Assembly: GCF_012911925.1 (NCBI RefSeq)
Contig: NZ_JAAXKY010000030.1
Coordinates: forward strand, 1-56,684
Direction of reading: 5' to 3'
Length of the DNA: 56,684 nucleotides
Source of the DNA: Pseudonocardia xinjiangensis
GTDB lineage: Bacteria; Actinomycetota; Actinomycetes; Mycobacteriales; Pseudonocardiaceae
Position 1 is the stretch's first letter, and every line of letters begins with the position of its first letter. Of the stretch, positions 1 to 8,229 are shown in pieces. The notes beneath the pieces were generated by a model, which was not told where the DNA came from, made no database searches, and saw only the letters and a program-made list of their open reading frames with translations. Position numbers and translations under genes: made by a program.

Positions 1-14
1 GCGGGCGGGCGGGC
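1..14. repeat. GCGG/GGGC simple repeat at contig edge
   Basis: The window opens with GCGGGCGGGCGGGC, a 4-bp simple repeat inside the 3' part of the permease gene. Such tracts commonly break short-read assemblies, so this is probably where the contig stopped. Confidence 0.5.
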
Positions 15-839
15 GCTCGGAGCCTGCGGCCCCGGGAGCGTCATCCGGACCGCACGGCGGCGGTGCCGCCGTCCTGCTCCGCCGCTCAGAGCCAGCACGA
101 GGACGGCAGCGAGCAGCGCAGCCGCGACCGGGACCATGGTCGTGTCCACCCCGGAGCTGCCGAACTCGACGTAGGTGAACACCGGCAGCGAGTACGGGTG
201 GTAGGCGAGCACCACCGTGGCCCCGAACTCCCCGAAGGCGCGCAGCCAGGCCAGCAGCAGCCCCGCCCGGATGCCCGCCCAGGCACCCGGCAGGGCGACC
301 CGCGCGAACCGCGACCAGGGGCCGTGCCCAAGGGTGGCGGCCACGTCGGCCAGCTCGGGATCCAGCGCCGCGAACGCGGAGCGGGCGGCGATGATCAGGA
401 ACGGGGCCGCCACGAAGATCTGCGCCAGCACCACCCCGGTGAGGTCGTCGGTCAGCCGGCCGTCGAACAGCTGCCCGAGCGAGGTGTAGGGCCCGATGAC
501 GTACACCAGCAGCAGGCCGCTGATCAGCGGTGGGAGCGCCAGCGGCAGCTGCACCGTCACGCCGAGCAGCTCGGCGGCGCGGCCGTGGGCCCGCGCGAGC
601 AGGTAGCCCAACGGGATCCCGGCCACGGCGATGACCACCGTGGCGATGCTGGCGCTCACCAGGGAGACGCCCAGGGCGTCGACGATGCCGGGCACGGTCA
701 GCTGCTCCGAGGACGCCCCCGCCAGCCGCACCAGGAACGCCCCGATCGGCACGAGCAGGTAGGCGACCAGCAGCGCCGCGAGCCACGGGAGCGGGGTCGC
801 GAGCACCCCGGTGCCCGCCCGCCGCCCCGTCAGGCCCAT
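1..839 (-). CDS. ABC transporter permease, molybdate/sulfate type (partial, 3' end missing)
   Basis: The frame is open from an ATG at 839 to the left edge, so the C-terminus lies outside the window. It encodes at least 279 residues of a hydrophobic inner-membrane permease. The conserved cytoplasmic loop typical of ModB/CysT-type permeases is visible (WLRAFGEFGATVVLAYHPYS, about residues 200-220), where the ATPase docks. Other family segments include PLALPPLISGLL and FLIIAARSAFAALDPELADVAATLG. It should form the channel for an oxyanion (molybdate, tungstate, sulfate or thiosulfate). The binding protein and ATPase are not in the window, so the substrate cannot be settled. No strong ribosome-binding site precedes the ATG. 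Confidence 0.8.
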   Translation of the reverse strand, partial: MGLTGRRAGTGVLATPLPWLAALLVAYLLVPIGAFLVRLAGASSEQLTVPGIVDALGVSLVSASIATVVIAVAGIPLGYLLARAHGRAAELLGVTVQLPLALPPLISGLLLVYVIGPYTSLGQLFDGRLTDDLTGVVLAQIFVAAPFLIIAARSAFAALDPELADVAATLGHGPWSRFARVALPGAWAGIRAGLLLAWLRAFGEFGATVVLAYHPYSLPVFTYVEFGSSGVDTTMVPVAAALLAAVLVLALSGGAGRRHRRRAVRMTLPGPQAPSARPP

Positions 840-1011
840 CGGCGCACCGCGGCAGGGGCGTCACGCTCGAAGGCACTCACGACGTCCAGGATATCCGCGA
901 CTGCGGACAAGAGTCCGTCTCTCGATCGCAGATACGGAGAACCGGGGCGAACAGGACGCGAGTGTCCGCCGCCGCACGAGCTCCGGAGCGCGGCCGCCCG
1001 CTCGCGGAACG

Positions 1012-1081
1012 TCCTCGCAGAGCGAGTGTGATCCTCGCAGGGCCCACAGCATCTGCGAGGAACCCACGCGGTCTGCGAGGA
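1012..1081. repeat. Symmetric array of four CTGCGAGGA nonamers
   Basis: Two copies of TCCTCGCAG (1012-1020, 1032-1040) are followed by two copies of its complement CTGCGAGGA (1053-1061, 1073-1081). Spacing is 20, 21 and 20 bp, about two helical turns, with dyad symmetry near 1046. Each half is an imperfect inverted copy of the other, so a transcript could also fold into a long hairpin. It lies in the 386-bp gap between the permease (start 839) and gnd (end 1226). No convincing gene was seen in that gap. Confidence 0.6.
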
Positions 1082-1186
1082 ACGCCGGAGGCGTGCGGAG
1101 GCTGGCGGCTCGAGAGCTGACGCCCCGCCCTGGAACAGCAACACGGGACCACAACGCTGTCACCCTGGCCGCCCGCAGCAGGAAAC

Positions 1187-1220
1187 GGGCGACTCGCGCA
1201 CTCGGAAAGGGCGACTCGCG
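1187..1220. repeat. Direct repeat GGGCGACTCGCG x2
   Basis: The 12-mer GGGCGACTCGCG occurs at 1187-1198 and 1209-1220, 22 bp apart, immediately downstream of the gnd stop codon. The function is unknown. It could be part of a transcript 3' end or a protein-binding site. Confidence 0.4.
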
Positions 1221-1225
1221 GGCCG

Positions 1226-2674
1226 TCAGGCGTCGGTGCGCACCTCGGTGCCGTCCTGGCCCCACCGGGTGTGGAACGAGCCGTCCGCGTCGATGCGCCG
1301 GTAGGTGTGGGCGCCGAAGTAGTCGCGCAAGCCCTGGATCAGGTTGGCCGGGCCGCGCTCGCGGCGGTAGCCGTCGTAGTACGACAGCGACGACGAGAAC
1401 GCCGGGATCGCCACGCCCTGCTGCGTGGCGGTGGCCACGACCCGCCGCCACGCGTCCTGCGCGTCGGCCACGGCCTCGGTGAAGTACGGCACCATCAGCA
1501 GGTTCTCGACGTCGCCGTGCTCGGCGTACGCCTCGCGGATCCGGTTGAGGAAACGGGCCCGGATGATGCAGCCACCCCGCCAGATGGTGGCCATGGCGCC
1601 GAGGTCGAGGTTCCAGTCGTTGGCCTTCGACGCGGCGCGCATCTGCGCGAAGCCCTGCGCGTAGGCCACCACCTTGCTGGCGTAGAGCGCCTGGCGGATG
1701 TCCTCGACGAGGTCGGTCCGGTCCTCCCCCGCGCCGGGGACGGGCCCGGCCAGCGTGCCGGCTGCCGCCTTGCGCTCGCTGCGCAGCGAGGAGAGCGTGC
1801 GGGCGAACACGGCCTCGGTGATGCCGGTGAGCGGGACGCCGAGCTCCAGGGCGTCCTGCGAGGTCCAGCGGCCGGTGCCCTTCTGCTCGGCCTCGTCGAC
1901 GATGACGTCGACGAGAGGGCCGCCGGTACGCGCGTCGGTCTTCTGGAGGACCTCGCCGGTGATCTCGATGAGGTAGGACTCGAGGTCGCCCGCGTTCCAC
2001 TCCTCGAAGATCTTGCCGATCGCCGGGGCGTCCAGCCCGGCCACGTGCGTGAGCAGGTCGTACGCCTCGGCGATGAGCTGAATGTCGGCGTACTCGATGC
2101 CGTTGTGCACCATCTTGACGTAGTGCCCGGCGCCGTCCGGCCCGACGTGCACGCAGCAGGGGGTGTCGTCCACCTGCGCGGCGATGGTGGTGAAGATGTC
2201 CTCGACCTCGGCGTAGGCCGCGGGGTCGCCGCCGGGCATGATGCTCGGCCCGTTGAGCGCGCCCTCCTCGCCGCCGGACACCCCGACGCCCATGAACCGC
2301 AGCCCGCGCTCCGCGCAGGCCCGCGTGCGGCGGGTCGTGTCGGGGAAGTGCGAGTTGCCGCCGTCGATGATGATGTCGCCCTCGTCGAGCAGCGGGGAGA
2401 TCTCCTCGATGACCGCGTCCACCGGGGCGCCGGCCTTCACCATGACGAGGATGCGGCGGGGCTTCTCCAGGGCGGCCACGAAGTCCTCGAGGCTGTCCGT
2501 GGCCGTGAACGCGCCCTCGTCGCCGTAGGCCTCCATGAACTCGCGGGTGCGCGCCGATGTCCGGTTGTGCACAGCGACCGGTGTGCCCCGCCGCGCGATG
2601 TTGCGGGCCAGGTTCGCCCCCATCACGGCCAGCCCGGTCACCCCGATGCGGCTCTTCGCGTCTGCCACGGTCAT
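1226..2674 (-). CDS. gnd: 6-phosphogluconate dehydrogenase, decarboxylating
   Basis: This 482-residue cytoplasmic enzyme oxidises 6-phosphogluconate to ribulose 5-phosphate plus CO2 and makes NADPH in the oxidative pentose phosphate pathway. The N-terminal Rossmann signature GLAVMGANLARN (residues 14-25) is followed by NRT, typical of NADP specificity. VSGGEEGALNGPSIMPGG and the catalytic-lysine segment HYVKMVHNGIEY are intact. The C-terminal helical domain ends in the substrate-binding GLRDYFGAHTYRR segment. Length matches the long (about 470-480 residue) dimeric form. The ATG at 2674 has a well-placed GGGAG ribosome-binding site. It stands alone as a transcription unit. Confidence 0.97.
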   Translation of the reverse strand: MTVADAKSRIGVTGLAVMGANLARNIARRGTPVAVHNRTSARTREFMEAYGDEGAFTATDSLEDFVAALEKPRRILVMVKAGAPVDAVIEEISPLLDEGDIIIDGGNSHFPDTTRRTRACAERGLRFMGVGVSGGEEGALNGPSIMPGGDPAAYAEVEDIFTTIAAQVDDTPCCVHVGPDGAGHYVKMVHNGIEYADIQLIAEAYDLLTHVAGLDAPAIGKIFEEWNAGDLESYLIEITGEVLQKTDARTGGPLVDVIVDEAEQKGTGRWTSQDALELGVPLTGITEAVFARTLSSLRSERKAAAGTLAGPVPGAGEDRTDLVEDIRQALYASKVVAYAQGFAQMRAASKANDWNLDLGAMATIWRGGCIIRARFLNRIREAYAEHGDVENLLMVPYFTEAVADAQDAWRRVVATATQQGVAIPAFSSSLSYYDGYRRERGPANLIQGLRDYFGAHTYRRIDADGSFHTRWGQDGTEVRTDA

Positions 2675-2815
2675 CGTTCTCCCTCAGTCAGCCCCTGGCG
2701 ACGGTACCGCCGGAGCGGAGTGCCCGGCTCGTCGCCTCCACCACCACGACCATGCCCGCTGCCCCGGCATTCCGTCCGGGACGCGAACGCGGTGTGAACG
2801 GTCCTCGACGCGGTG

Positions 2816-3688
2816 TCAGAGCTGCGCCGCGATCGGCACGACCTCACGTCCGAGCAGCTTCAGCGGCTCCAGCTCCCACACCCGGGCGACCCGGCCGTGG
2901 ACCTCACCGATGCCCAGCTCGGCGAAGCGGTGGAGCTGCTCGAGGATCGCGTCGACGTTCTCGCCCTTCTCCCCGGGGTCGAGGGGGAACATCACCGTCT
3001 TCTCGATCTCGTCGTACGGGCGGCCGAGCGCCTCGCAGTGCTCCCGCAGCACGTCGAGCTTGTGCTCGAGATCGGCGTTCGCGAACAGGTTGCAGGCCTG
3101 CGCGTACTGGGCGACCATCCGCAGTGTCTTCCGCTCCCCACCGCCGCCGATCAGGATGGGCGGGTGGGGGCGGCGCAGCGACTGCGGGGCGTTCAGCGTC
3201 CGCTCGAGCCGGTAGTGCTGCCCCTCGTACGGGCCGTCGGCGGGACCCCACATCTGCAGGCAGATCTGCAGGGCCTCCTCCAGGCGCTCGAACCGCTCGG
3301 CGGTGGGTGGGAACGGCAGCCCGAGGCCACGCGCCTCCTCGGCGTTCCAGCCGGCACCGATGCCGAGCCAGGCGCGTCCGCCGGAGAGCACGTCGACCGT
3401 GCTGACCAGCTTCGCCAGCATCCCGGGCTCCCGGTAGGTGGCGGCCGTGACCCAGGCCAGGAGCTGCACCTGCGACGTGCGCGCCGCGAGGAAGCCCAGC
3501 GTGGTGTAGGCCTCCAGCATGTCGTGCTCGGGCGGCCCGATCGTCCCGATCTGCCAGACGTGGTCCATGACGCTGATGCGCGCGAAGCCGACATCTTCGG
3601 CCGTCATGACGATCCGCGTCAGGTCGTCGGCGAGCCCGGGGGCTCCCGCCGGAAACGTGAGGTCTGCGAGGTGGAGACCGATATCCAC
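2816..3688 (-). CDS. LLM-class F420-dependent oxidoreductase
   Basis: This is a TIM-barrel luciferase-like oxidoreductase of about 290 residues, of the type that in actinobacteria usually uses coenzyme F420. Family segments seen are RISVMDHVWQ, LSGGRAWLGIGAGWN and RPHPPILIGGGGERKTLR. The frame continues upstream to 3769, but I take the GTG at 3688 because GAGGAG lies five bases before it and the protein then begins with the barrel strand DIGLHLADLTF. The substrate is unknown. It is followed by the SCO1664-family gene's neighbourhood but separated from it by about 115 bp. Confidence 0.88.
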   Translation of the reverse strand: MDIGLHLADLTFPAGAPGLADDLTRIVMTAEDVGFARISVMDHVWQIGTIGPPEHDMLEAYTTLGFLAARTSQVQLLAWVTAATYREPGMLAKLVSTVDVLSGGRAWLGIGAGWNAEEARGLGLPFPPTAERFERLEEALQICLQMWGPADGPYEGQHYRLERTLNAPQSLRRPHPPILIGGGGERKTLRMVAQYAQACNLFANADLEHKLDVLREHCEALGRPYDEIEKTVMFPLDPGEKGENVDAILEQLHRFAELGIGEVHGRVARVWELEPLKLLGREVVPIAAQL

Positions 3689-3805
3689 GATGACTCCTCG
3701 GTGAACGCCGTCCGGGGCGTTCCCGACGCTAGTCCCCGTACGCGGTCCGGAGCCGGGCGAAGGTGACACGATCGGACCCCGGCTGACGGCGCCCAGGACG
3801 CGTGG

Positions 3806-4600
3806 TCAGAAGGCGGGCCAGGGGATGGCCGGGCCGTAGCCGGAGGGCTCGGGGTAGCAGGGGTCGGCCAGCAGCGCGTCCACCCGCGCCGACAGCGTGC
3901 GCATCTCACGGCGCGTGATGTGCTCGCCGAGCGTGTCGGAGAGCCCGTCGTCGAGCTCGGAACGCAGCCGCTCCATCGCCTCGACCACCCGGTCGGGAAG
4001 CCGCTTGCCCACCCAGCCCCACAACACGGTGCGGAGCTTCTCCTCGGTGTGCAGGCAGAGCCCGTGGTCGACGCCGTAGACGTTGCCGTCGACGCCCGCG
4101 AGGACGTGCCCGCCCTTGCGGTCGGCGTTGTTGGTGACCACGTCGAACGCCGCCATCGCCTGCAGCTCCGCGCTGTCGGCGTGCACGAGCACGGCGGGCT
4201 CGCCGTGGTCGCCGCGGGCCCGCAGCACCCTCAGCCACCCCGCCGGCACGTCCGACGGGTCACGCACGTCGACGAGCTCGCGCTCCTCGTCGGTGTCGAC
4301 CCAGATCTGCACCATGCCCGGCCCGAACGGGCCCTCGCGCAGCACCGTCGGCGGCACGACGTGCAGCCCCGCGGCCTCGGACACCAGGTACGTCGCCACC
4401 TCGCGCCCGGCGAGCGTGCCGTCCGGGAAGTCCCAGAGCGGACGCTCGCCGCGCACCGGCTTGTAGACGCACTGCGCCTCGAGCCCGTTGCTGCTGATCG
4501 TGCCGAACAGGGTGGCGTTGGAGGCGTCGACGAGTCGTCCGGTGATCTCTATCCGGCCTCGCCGGAGCAGTTCCGGCACAGCCGGGTCACGAGGTTCCAC
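3806..4600 (-). CDS. SCO1664 family protein (PI3/PI4-kinase-like fold)
   Basis: This 264-residue protein matches the actinobacterial SCO1664 family, which shows distant likeness to the phosphatidylinositol 3/4-kinase catalytic fold. Visible elements are CVYKPVRGERPLWDFP (the nucleotide-contacting lysine region), FDVVTNNADRKGGHVL (catalytic-loop-like, with N, D and K) and YGVDHGLCLH (metal-binding-like D). The true activity is not established. It is the last gene of a conserved minus-strand run, uppP - phosphomutase family - DUF3090 - SCO1664. The start is a GTG at 4600 with no clear ribosome-binding site, suggesting translational dependence on the upstream gene, whose stop lies about 20 bp away. 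Confidence 0.88.
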   Translation of the reverse strand: MEPRDPAVPELLRRGRIEITGRLVDASNATLFGTISSNGLEAQCVYKPVRGERPLWDFPDGTLAGREVATYLVSEAAGLHVVPPTVLREGPFGPGMVQIWVDTDEERELVDVRDPSDVPAGWLRVLRARGDHGEPAVLVHADSAELQAMAAFDVVTNNADRKGGHVLAGVDGNVYGVDHGLCLHTEEKLRTVLWGWVGKRLPDRVVEAMERLRSELDDGLSDTLGEHITRREMRTLSARVDALLADPCYPEPSGYGPAIPWPAF

Positions 4601-4622
4601 GTGCGTCAGGTCGGTCTCTTCG

Positions 4623-5189
4623 TCAGTCCGCTACCGGGGACCGCTCGTGGTAGCCGTTGAGCCGCACGCACACGTGGCCCTCGGGGTCGAGCGGCTCGGC
4701 GCAGAGGGGGCACGGCGGCCGGCCGGCGGACACGACCCGCTCGGCGCGGTCGGCGAACGCGCGGGCCTGCACCGGCGAGAGGAACACGCGGAGCGCGTCG
4801 GGGCCCTCCTCGGTGTCGTCGAGGACGACGGACTCGTCGATCTCCTCATCGGTGACGGCGAGCAGCTCGACGACGATGGAGCGGGAGTCGGCGTCCCAGC
4901 CCAGGCCCATGGTGCCGACGCGGAACTCCTCCTCCAGCGGCACCGCGAGCGGGTCGAGGTCGTTGCCGCCCCCCTCGTCGGGTACCTCGTCGCCGAAGCG
5001 GCGAGCCACCTCCTGGAGCAACGCGCTGATGCGGTCGGCGAGTACCGACACCTGCTGTTTCTCCAGGAGGACGCTGATGGTGCGCGCGTCCTCGATGGCC
5101 TGCAGGTAGAAGGAGCGGTCGCCGGGTTCGCCAACGGTCCCGGCGACGAAGCGCTCGGGCTGGCGGAAGACATGGATGACGCGTGACAT
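4623..5189 (-). CDS. DUF3090 family protein
   Basis: This 188-residue protein begins MSRVIHVFRQPERFVAGT and ends with a small zinc-ribbon-like motif (CPLCAEPLDPEGHVC) before LNGYHER. These features are typical of DUF3090, an actinobacterial family of unknown biochemical function that neighbours the SCO1664 and phosphomutase families. The middle is acidic. The frame extends 13 codons further upstream, but the ATG at 5189 gives the family-typical N-terminus. No transmembrane segment or signal peptide is seen, so it is probably cytoplasmic. The context suggests a shared, undescribed function with its neighbours. Confidence 0.9.
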   Translation of the reverse strand: MSRVIHVFRQPERFVAGTVGEPGDRSFYLQAIEDARTISVLLEKQQVSVLADRISALLQEVARRFGDEVPDEGGGNDLDPLAVPLEEEFRVGTMGLGWDADSRSIVVELLAVTDEEIDESVVLDDTEEGPDALRVFLSPVQARAFADRAERVVSAGRPPCPLCAEPLDPEGHVCVRLNGYHERSPVAD

Positions 5190-5239
5190 GGCGACATCGA
5201 GAGTAGGCCACGTCGGCGCGCTCGGCACGTCCTCGTGGG

Positions 5240-5944
5240 TCAGCCGCCGGTGCTCCCGCCCACCACCGCGTCGGAGCTGCGGGCGGCCGTTTTGCGCCGG
5301 CGCTTGGGCTTGGGCGGGATCAGCCCGGCCACGTCGCCGCCGAGGTCGTTCACACGCGCGACGAACGGGCGGGTGTCGGTGTAATGCACGACACTGATCG
5401 AGCTCGGGTCGACGACGATGCGCTGGAAGTTGTCCAGGTGGGTGGCCAGCGCATCGGCCAGCACCGCCTTGATCACGTCACCGTGGGTGCAGGCCAGCCA
5501 GACCGCGGTGGGCCCGTGCTCGGCGGCGATGCGCGCCCCGTGCCTGCGCACGGCGGCCACCGCGCGGGCCTGCATCCCCGCGAGGCCCTCGCCGCCGGGG
5601 AACACCGCGGCGGAGGGGTGCGCCTGCACCACCTTCCACAACGGCTCCTTGAAGAGCGTCTTCAGCTCGGCCCCGGTCCACGAGCCGTAGTCGACCTCCG
5701 CGAGCTCGGGCTCCGACACCGGTGTGAGCCCGCGGTCCTTCGCCAGCGGCGCGACCGTCTGCTCGCAGCGCACCATCGGCGAGCAGACGATCTCCGCCAG
5801 CGGCACGCCCGCCAGCCGGTCGACCATCTTCTGCGCCTGCGTCTGGCCGACCTCGTCCAGCTCCACGCCGGGGGTGCGGCCGGCGAGGACACCGGCGGCG
5901 TTGGCCGCCGACCGGCCGTGGCGGAGCAGGATCAGGGTGGTCAC
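5240..5944 (-). CDS. Histidine phosphatase family protein (MSMEG_4193-type phosphomutase-like)
   Basis: This is a two-histidine phosphatase superfamily member of about 234 residues. The catalytic motif LILLRHGRSAAN is at the N-terminus, the second-half acid is in ELAEVDYGSW, and the partner histidine is in WLACTHGDVIKAVL. The C-terminal tail is basic (PPKPKRRRKTAARS). Annotation as a phosphomutase is by family name only and a phosphatase activity is equally likely. I start it at GTG 5944, two codons before the LILLRHG strand. The upstream frame to 6004 overlaps the uppP 3' end. It sits between uppP and the DUF3090 gene in the conserved cluster. Confidence 0.88.
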   Translation of the reverse strand: MTTLILLRHGRSAANAAGVLAGRTPGVELDEVGQTQAQKMVDRLAGVPLAEIVCSPMVRCEQTVAPLAKDRGLTPVSEPELAEVDYGSWTGAELKTLFKEPLWKVVQAHPSAAVFPGGEGLAGMQARAVAAVRRHGARIAAEHGPTAVWLACTHGDVIKAVLADALATHLDNFQRIVVDPSSISVVHYTDTRPFVARVNDLGGDVAGLIPPKPKRRRKTAARSSDAVVGGSTGG

Positions 5945-5978
5945 GATCAGCGAGCCTACGTGGAACAGCCGCCTGCTC

Positions 5979-6800
5979 TCAGGTGGCTGCGAGCCAACCG
6001 GCACTCAGCGCGACGAACAACACCGCGCCCAGCACCACCCGGTACCAGACGAACACGTAGATGCTGTGACGCTCCACATAGCGCAGCAGCCAGGCGATCG
6101 TCACGTAGCCGATGACGAACGCGATGACGGTGGCCACGGTCATCTGCAGCGGGCTGGGCCCGTCACCGGAGAACACGTCGGGGAGCTGGAACAGGCCGGA
6201 CGCGACCACGGCCGGGATCGCGAGCAGGAACGAGTAGCGCACAGCCGCGGGCCGGGTGTAGCCGAGGAAGAGCCCGGCGGTGATCGTGCCGCCGGAGCGG
6301 GAGACCCCCGGGACCAGCGCCATCGCCTGCGCGAACCCGAGCAGCACGCCGTCCGTAACGCCCATGTGCTTCAGCTCGTAGCGCTGCTTGCCCAGCCGCT
6401 CGGCCAGGCCGAGCAGCAGCCCGAAGACGACGAGGGTGGTCGCGATGAGCCAGAGGTTGCGGGCCGCGGTCTGGATCTGGTCCTCCAGGAGCACCCCGAG
6501 CAGGCCGATCGGGATCGTGCCGATGATCACGAGCCACGCCATCCGGTAGTCCGGGGTATTGCGGACGGACGGGTCACGTAGGCCCTGGAACCAGGTGACG
6601 GCCAGGTGACCGATGTCCTTGGCGAAGTAGACGATCACGGCGGCCTCGGTGCCCAGCTGCGTCACTGCCGTGAACGCGGCACCGGCATCACGCCCGAAGA
6701 AAACCTCCGAGATGATCCTGAGGTGCGCTGACGAGGAGATCGGGAGGAACTCCGTCAAACCCTGCACAACACCGAGAACGAGCACTTCCAGCCAAGTCAC
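5979..6800 (-). CDS. uppP: Undecaprenyl-diphosphate phosphatase
   Basis: This is an integral membrane phosphatase of 273 residues (BacA/UppP family). It dephosphorylates undecaprenyl diphosphate to recycle the lipid carrier for peptidoglycan and polysaccharide synthesis, and overexpression is known to confer bacitracin resistance. Both active-site motifs are present: [14 protein letters not shown] near the N-terminus and [14 protein letters not shown] in the second half. Several hydrophobic helices follow. The start is GTG at 6800. It is first in the minus-strand run with the phosphomutase-like, DUF3090 and SCO1664 genes, and divergent from the aldo/keto reductase at 6851. Confidence 0.96.
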   Translation of the reverse strand: MTWLEVLVLGVVQGLTEFLPISSSAHLRIISEVFFGRDAGAAFTAVTQLGTEAAVIVYFAKDIGHLAVTWFQGLRDPSVRNTPDYRMAWLVIIGTIPIGLLGVLLEDQIQTAARNLWLIATTLVVFGLLLGLAERLGKQRYELKHMGVTDGVLLGFAQAMALVPGVSRSGGTITAGLFLGYTRPAAVRYSFLLAIPAVVASGLFQLPDVFSGDGPSPLQMTVATVIAFVIGYVTIAWLLRYVERHSIYVFVWYRVVLGAVLFVALSAGWLAAT

Positions 6801-6838
6801 GCGCGGGACCGTACCGACACCCTTCCGAGTCGCCCGCT

Positions 6839-6844
6839 TAGGCT
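6839..6844 (+). promoter_or_regulatory. -10 element of a leaderless promoter
   Basis: TAGGCT lies six bases before the GTG at 6851, the spacing expected if transcription starts on the start codon itself. No ribosome-binding site precedes that GTG, consistent with leaderless expression. Confidence 0.55.
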
Positions 6845-6850
6845 CTTCCC

Positions 6851-7795
6851 GTGCGGCGGCGACGGGTCGGGGGCAGCGGACTGGAGGTGTCGCAGATCGG
6901 CCTCGGCACCATGACCTGGGGTGCCGACACCGATGTCGACGGCGCGGCCGCTCAGCTCGCCACGTTCGTCGACGCGGGCGGCACCCTCGTGGAGACCGCC
7001 GACGGCTACGGCGACGGCGCCGCCCAGGCGACGCTGGGCGAGGTGCTCACCTCCGCCGTGCCGCGCGACGACCTGGTCATCGCCGGCCGCGCCACGCTGC
7101 CCGGTGGCCCTCTCGGGGACGGTGCCGCCCGCGGCGCGCTGCTCGCGGCTCTCGACGCCACCCTCGCCCGCATCGGCATCGACCACCTGGACCTGTGGCA
7201 GCTGCCCGGCTTCGACGCCGACGTCCCGCTGGAGGAGACGCTCTCCGCGGTGCAGGTGGCCGTGATGGCCGGGAAGGCGCGCTACTGCGGGCTCGTCGCG
7301 CCCAAGGGGTGGCAGCTCGCCACGGTGGCCGAGCGCGGGCGCGCGCTGGGCAGCATCACGGTTCCGGTGTCGGCGCAGGTGGAGTACTCGCTGCTGGCCC
7401 GGGACGTCGAGGCCGAACTGCTCCCCGCCGCGCAGCACCACGGCGTCGGGCTGATGGCCTGGGCGCCGCTCGGCCGCGGCGTCCTCACCGGCAAGTACGC
7501 CGACGGCACCCCGGCCGACTCCCGCGCCGCGTCGCCCACGCTGGCGCCCTACGTGGAGGCGCGGCGCAACGAGCGCTCGGCCCGGATCGTGCAGGCGGTG
7601 CTCACGGCGGCCGACGGGCTGGGCACCTCCCCGCTCTCGGTCGCACTGGCCTGGGTGCGCGACCGGCCCGGGGTCGCCGCCGCCGTCGTGGGGGCCCGGG
7701 ACGCCGCGCAGCTGTCGGCCTCGTTGGCCGCCGAGTCGGTGGTGCTGCCCGCGGAGATCCGCTCGGCGCTCGACGACGTGAGCGCGCCTGCATGA
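6851..7795 (+). CDS. Aldo/keto reductase family protein with atypical active site
   Basis: This 314-residue TIM-barrel protein begins with a typical [15 protein letters not shown] start. The catalytic tyrosine region (ETADGYGDG) is present. The usual lysine strand (IATK) reads IAGRATLPG, and the usual QLH histidine reads QLPGFD, so two tetrad positions look replaced. The NADPH-binding end ([10 protein letters not shown]) is kept. It may have altered chemistry or bind without classical reduction. The GTG start at 6851 is probably leaderless. Its stop overlaps an in-frame ATG of the DUF5703 reading frame, so the two genes are probably cotranscribed. Confidence 0.88.
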   Translation: MRRRRVGGSGLEVSQIGLGTMTWGADTDVDGAAAQLATFVDAGGTLVETADGYGDGAAQATLGEVLTSAVPRDDLVIAGRATLPGGPLGDGAARGALLAALDATLARIGIDHLDLWQLPGFDADVPLEETLSAVQVAVMAGKARYCGLVAPKGWQLATVAERGRALGSITVPVSAQVEYSLLARDVEAELLPAAQHHGVGLMAWAPLGRGVLTGKYADGTPADSRAASPTLAPYVEARRNERSARIVQAVLTAADGLGTSPLSVALAWVRDRPGVAAAVVGARDAAQLSASLAAESVVLPAEIRSALDDVSAPA

Positions 7796-7908
7796 CCGCT
7801 GCCGGGACCTGGCACGGCATCGCGGCCACGCCTATGGTGTGGGGAATTCCACCCGGTGTTCACCCCGACGTGGGGTGTCGGACGGACGAGCTGGCGGGAG
7901 GTGAGCCG

Positions 7909-8148
7909 GTGGAGCGAGGCGGCCCGACCGGCATGGTCGAGGAGGATTCGATCGACGGGGACTGGGAGTACCGCCCGGTCCAGCTACCCGGTGACGTGTC
8001 CCGGATGACCGCGGCGGTGCGACTGGCGATCCAGGCCGAGTTCGGTGGCTGGGAGCTCTCGCGCGTGCGGCTCTACCCGGGAGGCGTCCGCAAGGTGTGG
8101 CTGCGGCGGCGGCGCAGCTCGAGGATGCTCCCGGAGCTCTCGGTCTAG
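7909..8148 (+). CDS. DUF5703 family small protein
   Basis: This is a small basic protein of about 79 residues with the family core WEYRPVQLPGDVSR, AAVRLAIQAEFGGWELSRVRLYPGG and KVWLRRRR. Function is unknown, but the family is widespread in actinobacteria. The frame is open back to an ATG at 7792 that overlaps the preceding stop. I choose GTG 7909 because GGGAGG sits seven bases upstream and the homologous region begins soon after. It is followed by a strong inverted repeat that probably ends the transcript. Confidence 0.8.
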   Translation: MERGGPTGMVEEDSIDGDWEYRPVQLPGDVSRMTAAVRLAIQAEFGGWELSRVRLYPGGVRKVWLRRRRSSRMLPELSV

Positions 8149-8150
8149 CC

Positions 8151-8207
8151 GGTTCAGGAAAGCCACTTTCCTGTACTGGGAGGGCCTGAAAGTGGCTTTC
8201 CTGAACC
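8151..8207. repeat. Perfect 20-bp inverted repeat, terminator-like intergenic element
   Basis: The arms 8151-8170 and 8188-8207 are perfect reverse complements over 20 bases, with a 17-nt loop. The left arm contains CAGGAAAG-CCA-CTTTCCTG, which is itself palindromic. The element lies between the convergent DUF5703 and SDR genes, so it is well placed as a bidirectional terminator. I recall similar CAGGAAAG/CTTTCCTG intergenic elements in Pseudonocardiaceae genomes, but could not check. Confidence 0.7.
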
Positions 8208-8229
8208 TCGGGAGTGCTTCCCTGGCTCG

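Noticed and set aside
830..1144. 104-codon frame upstream of the permease gene, ending LDVVSAFERDAPAAVRRWA
   Set aside because: The C-terminal part looks mildly protein-like, but the N-terminal part crosses the repeat array and has no ribosome-binding site or family.
1271..2797. 508-codon frame opposite gnd
   Set aside because: A shadow of the gnd codon pattern with no recognisable domain.
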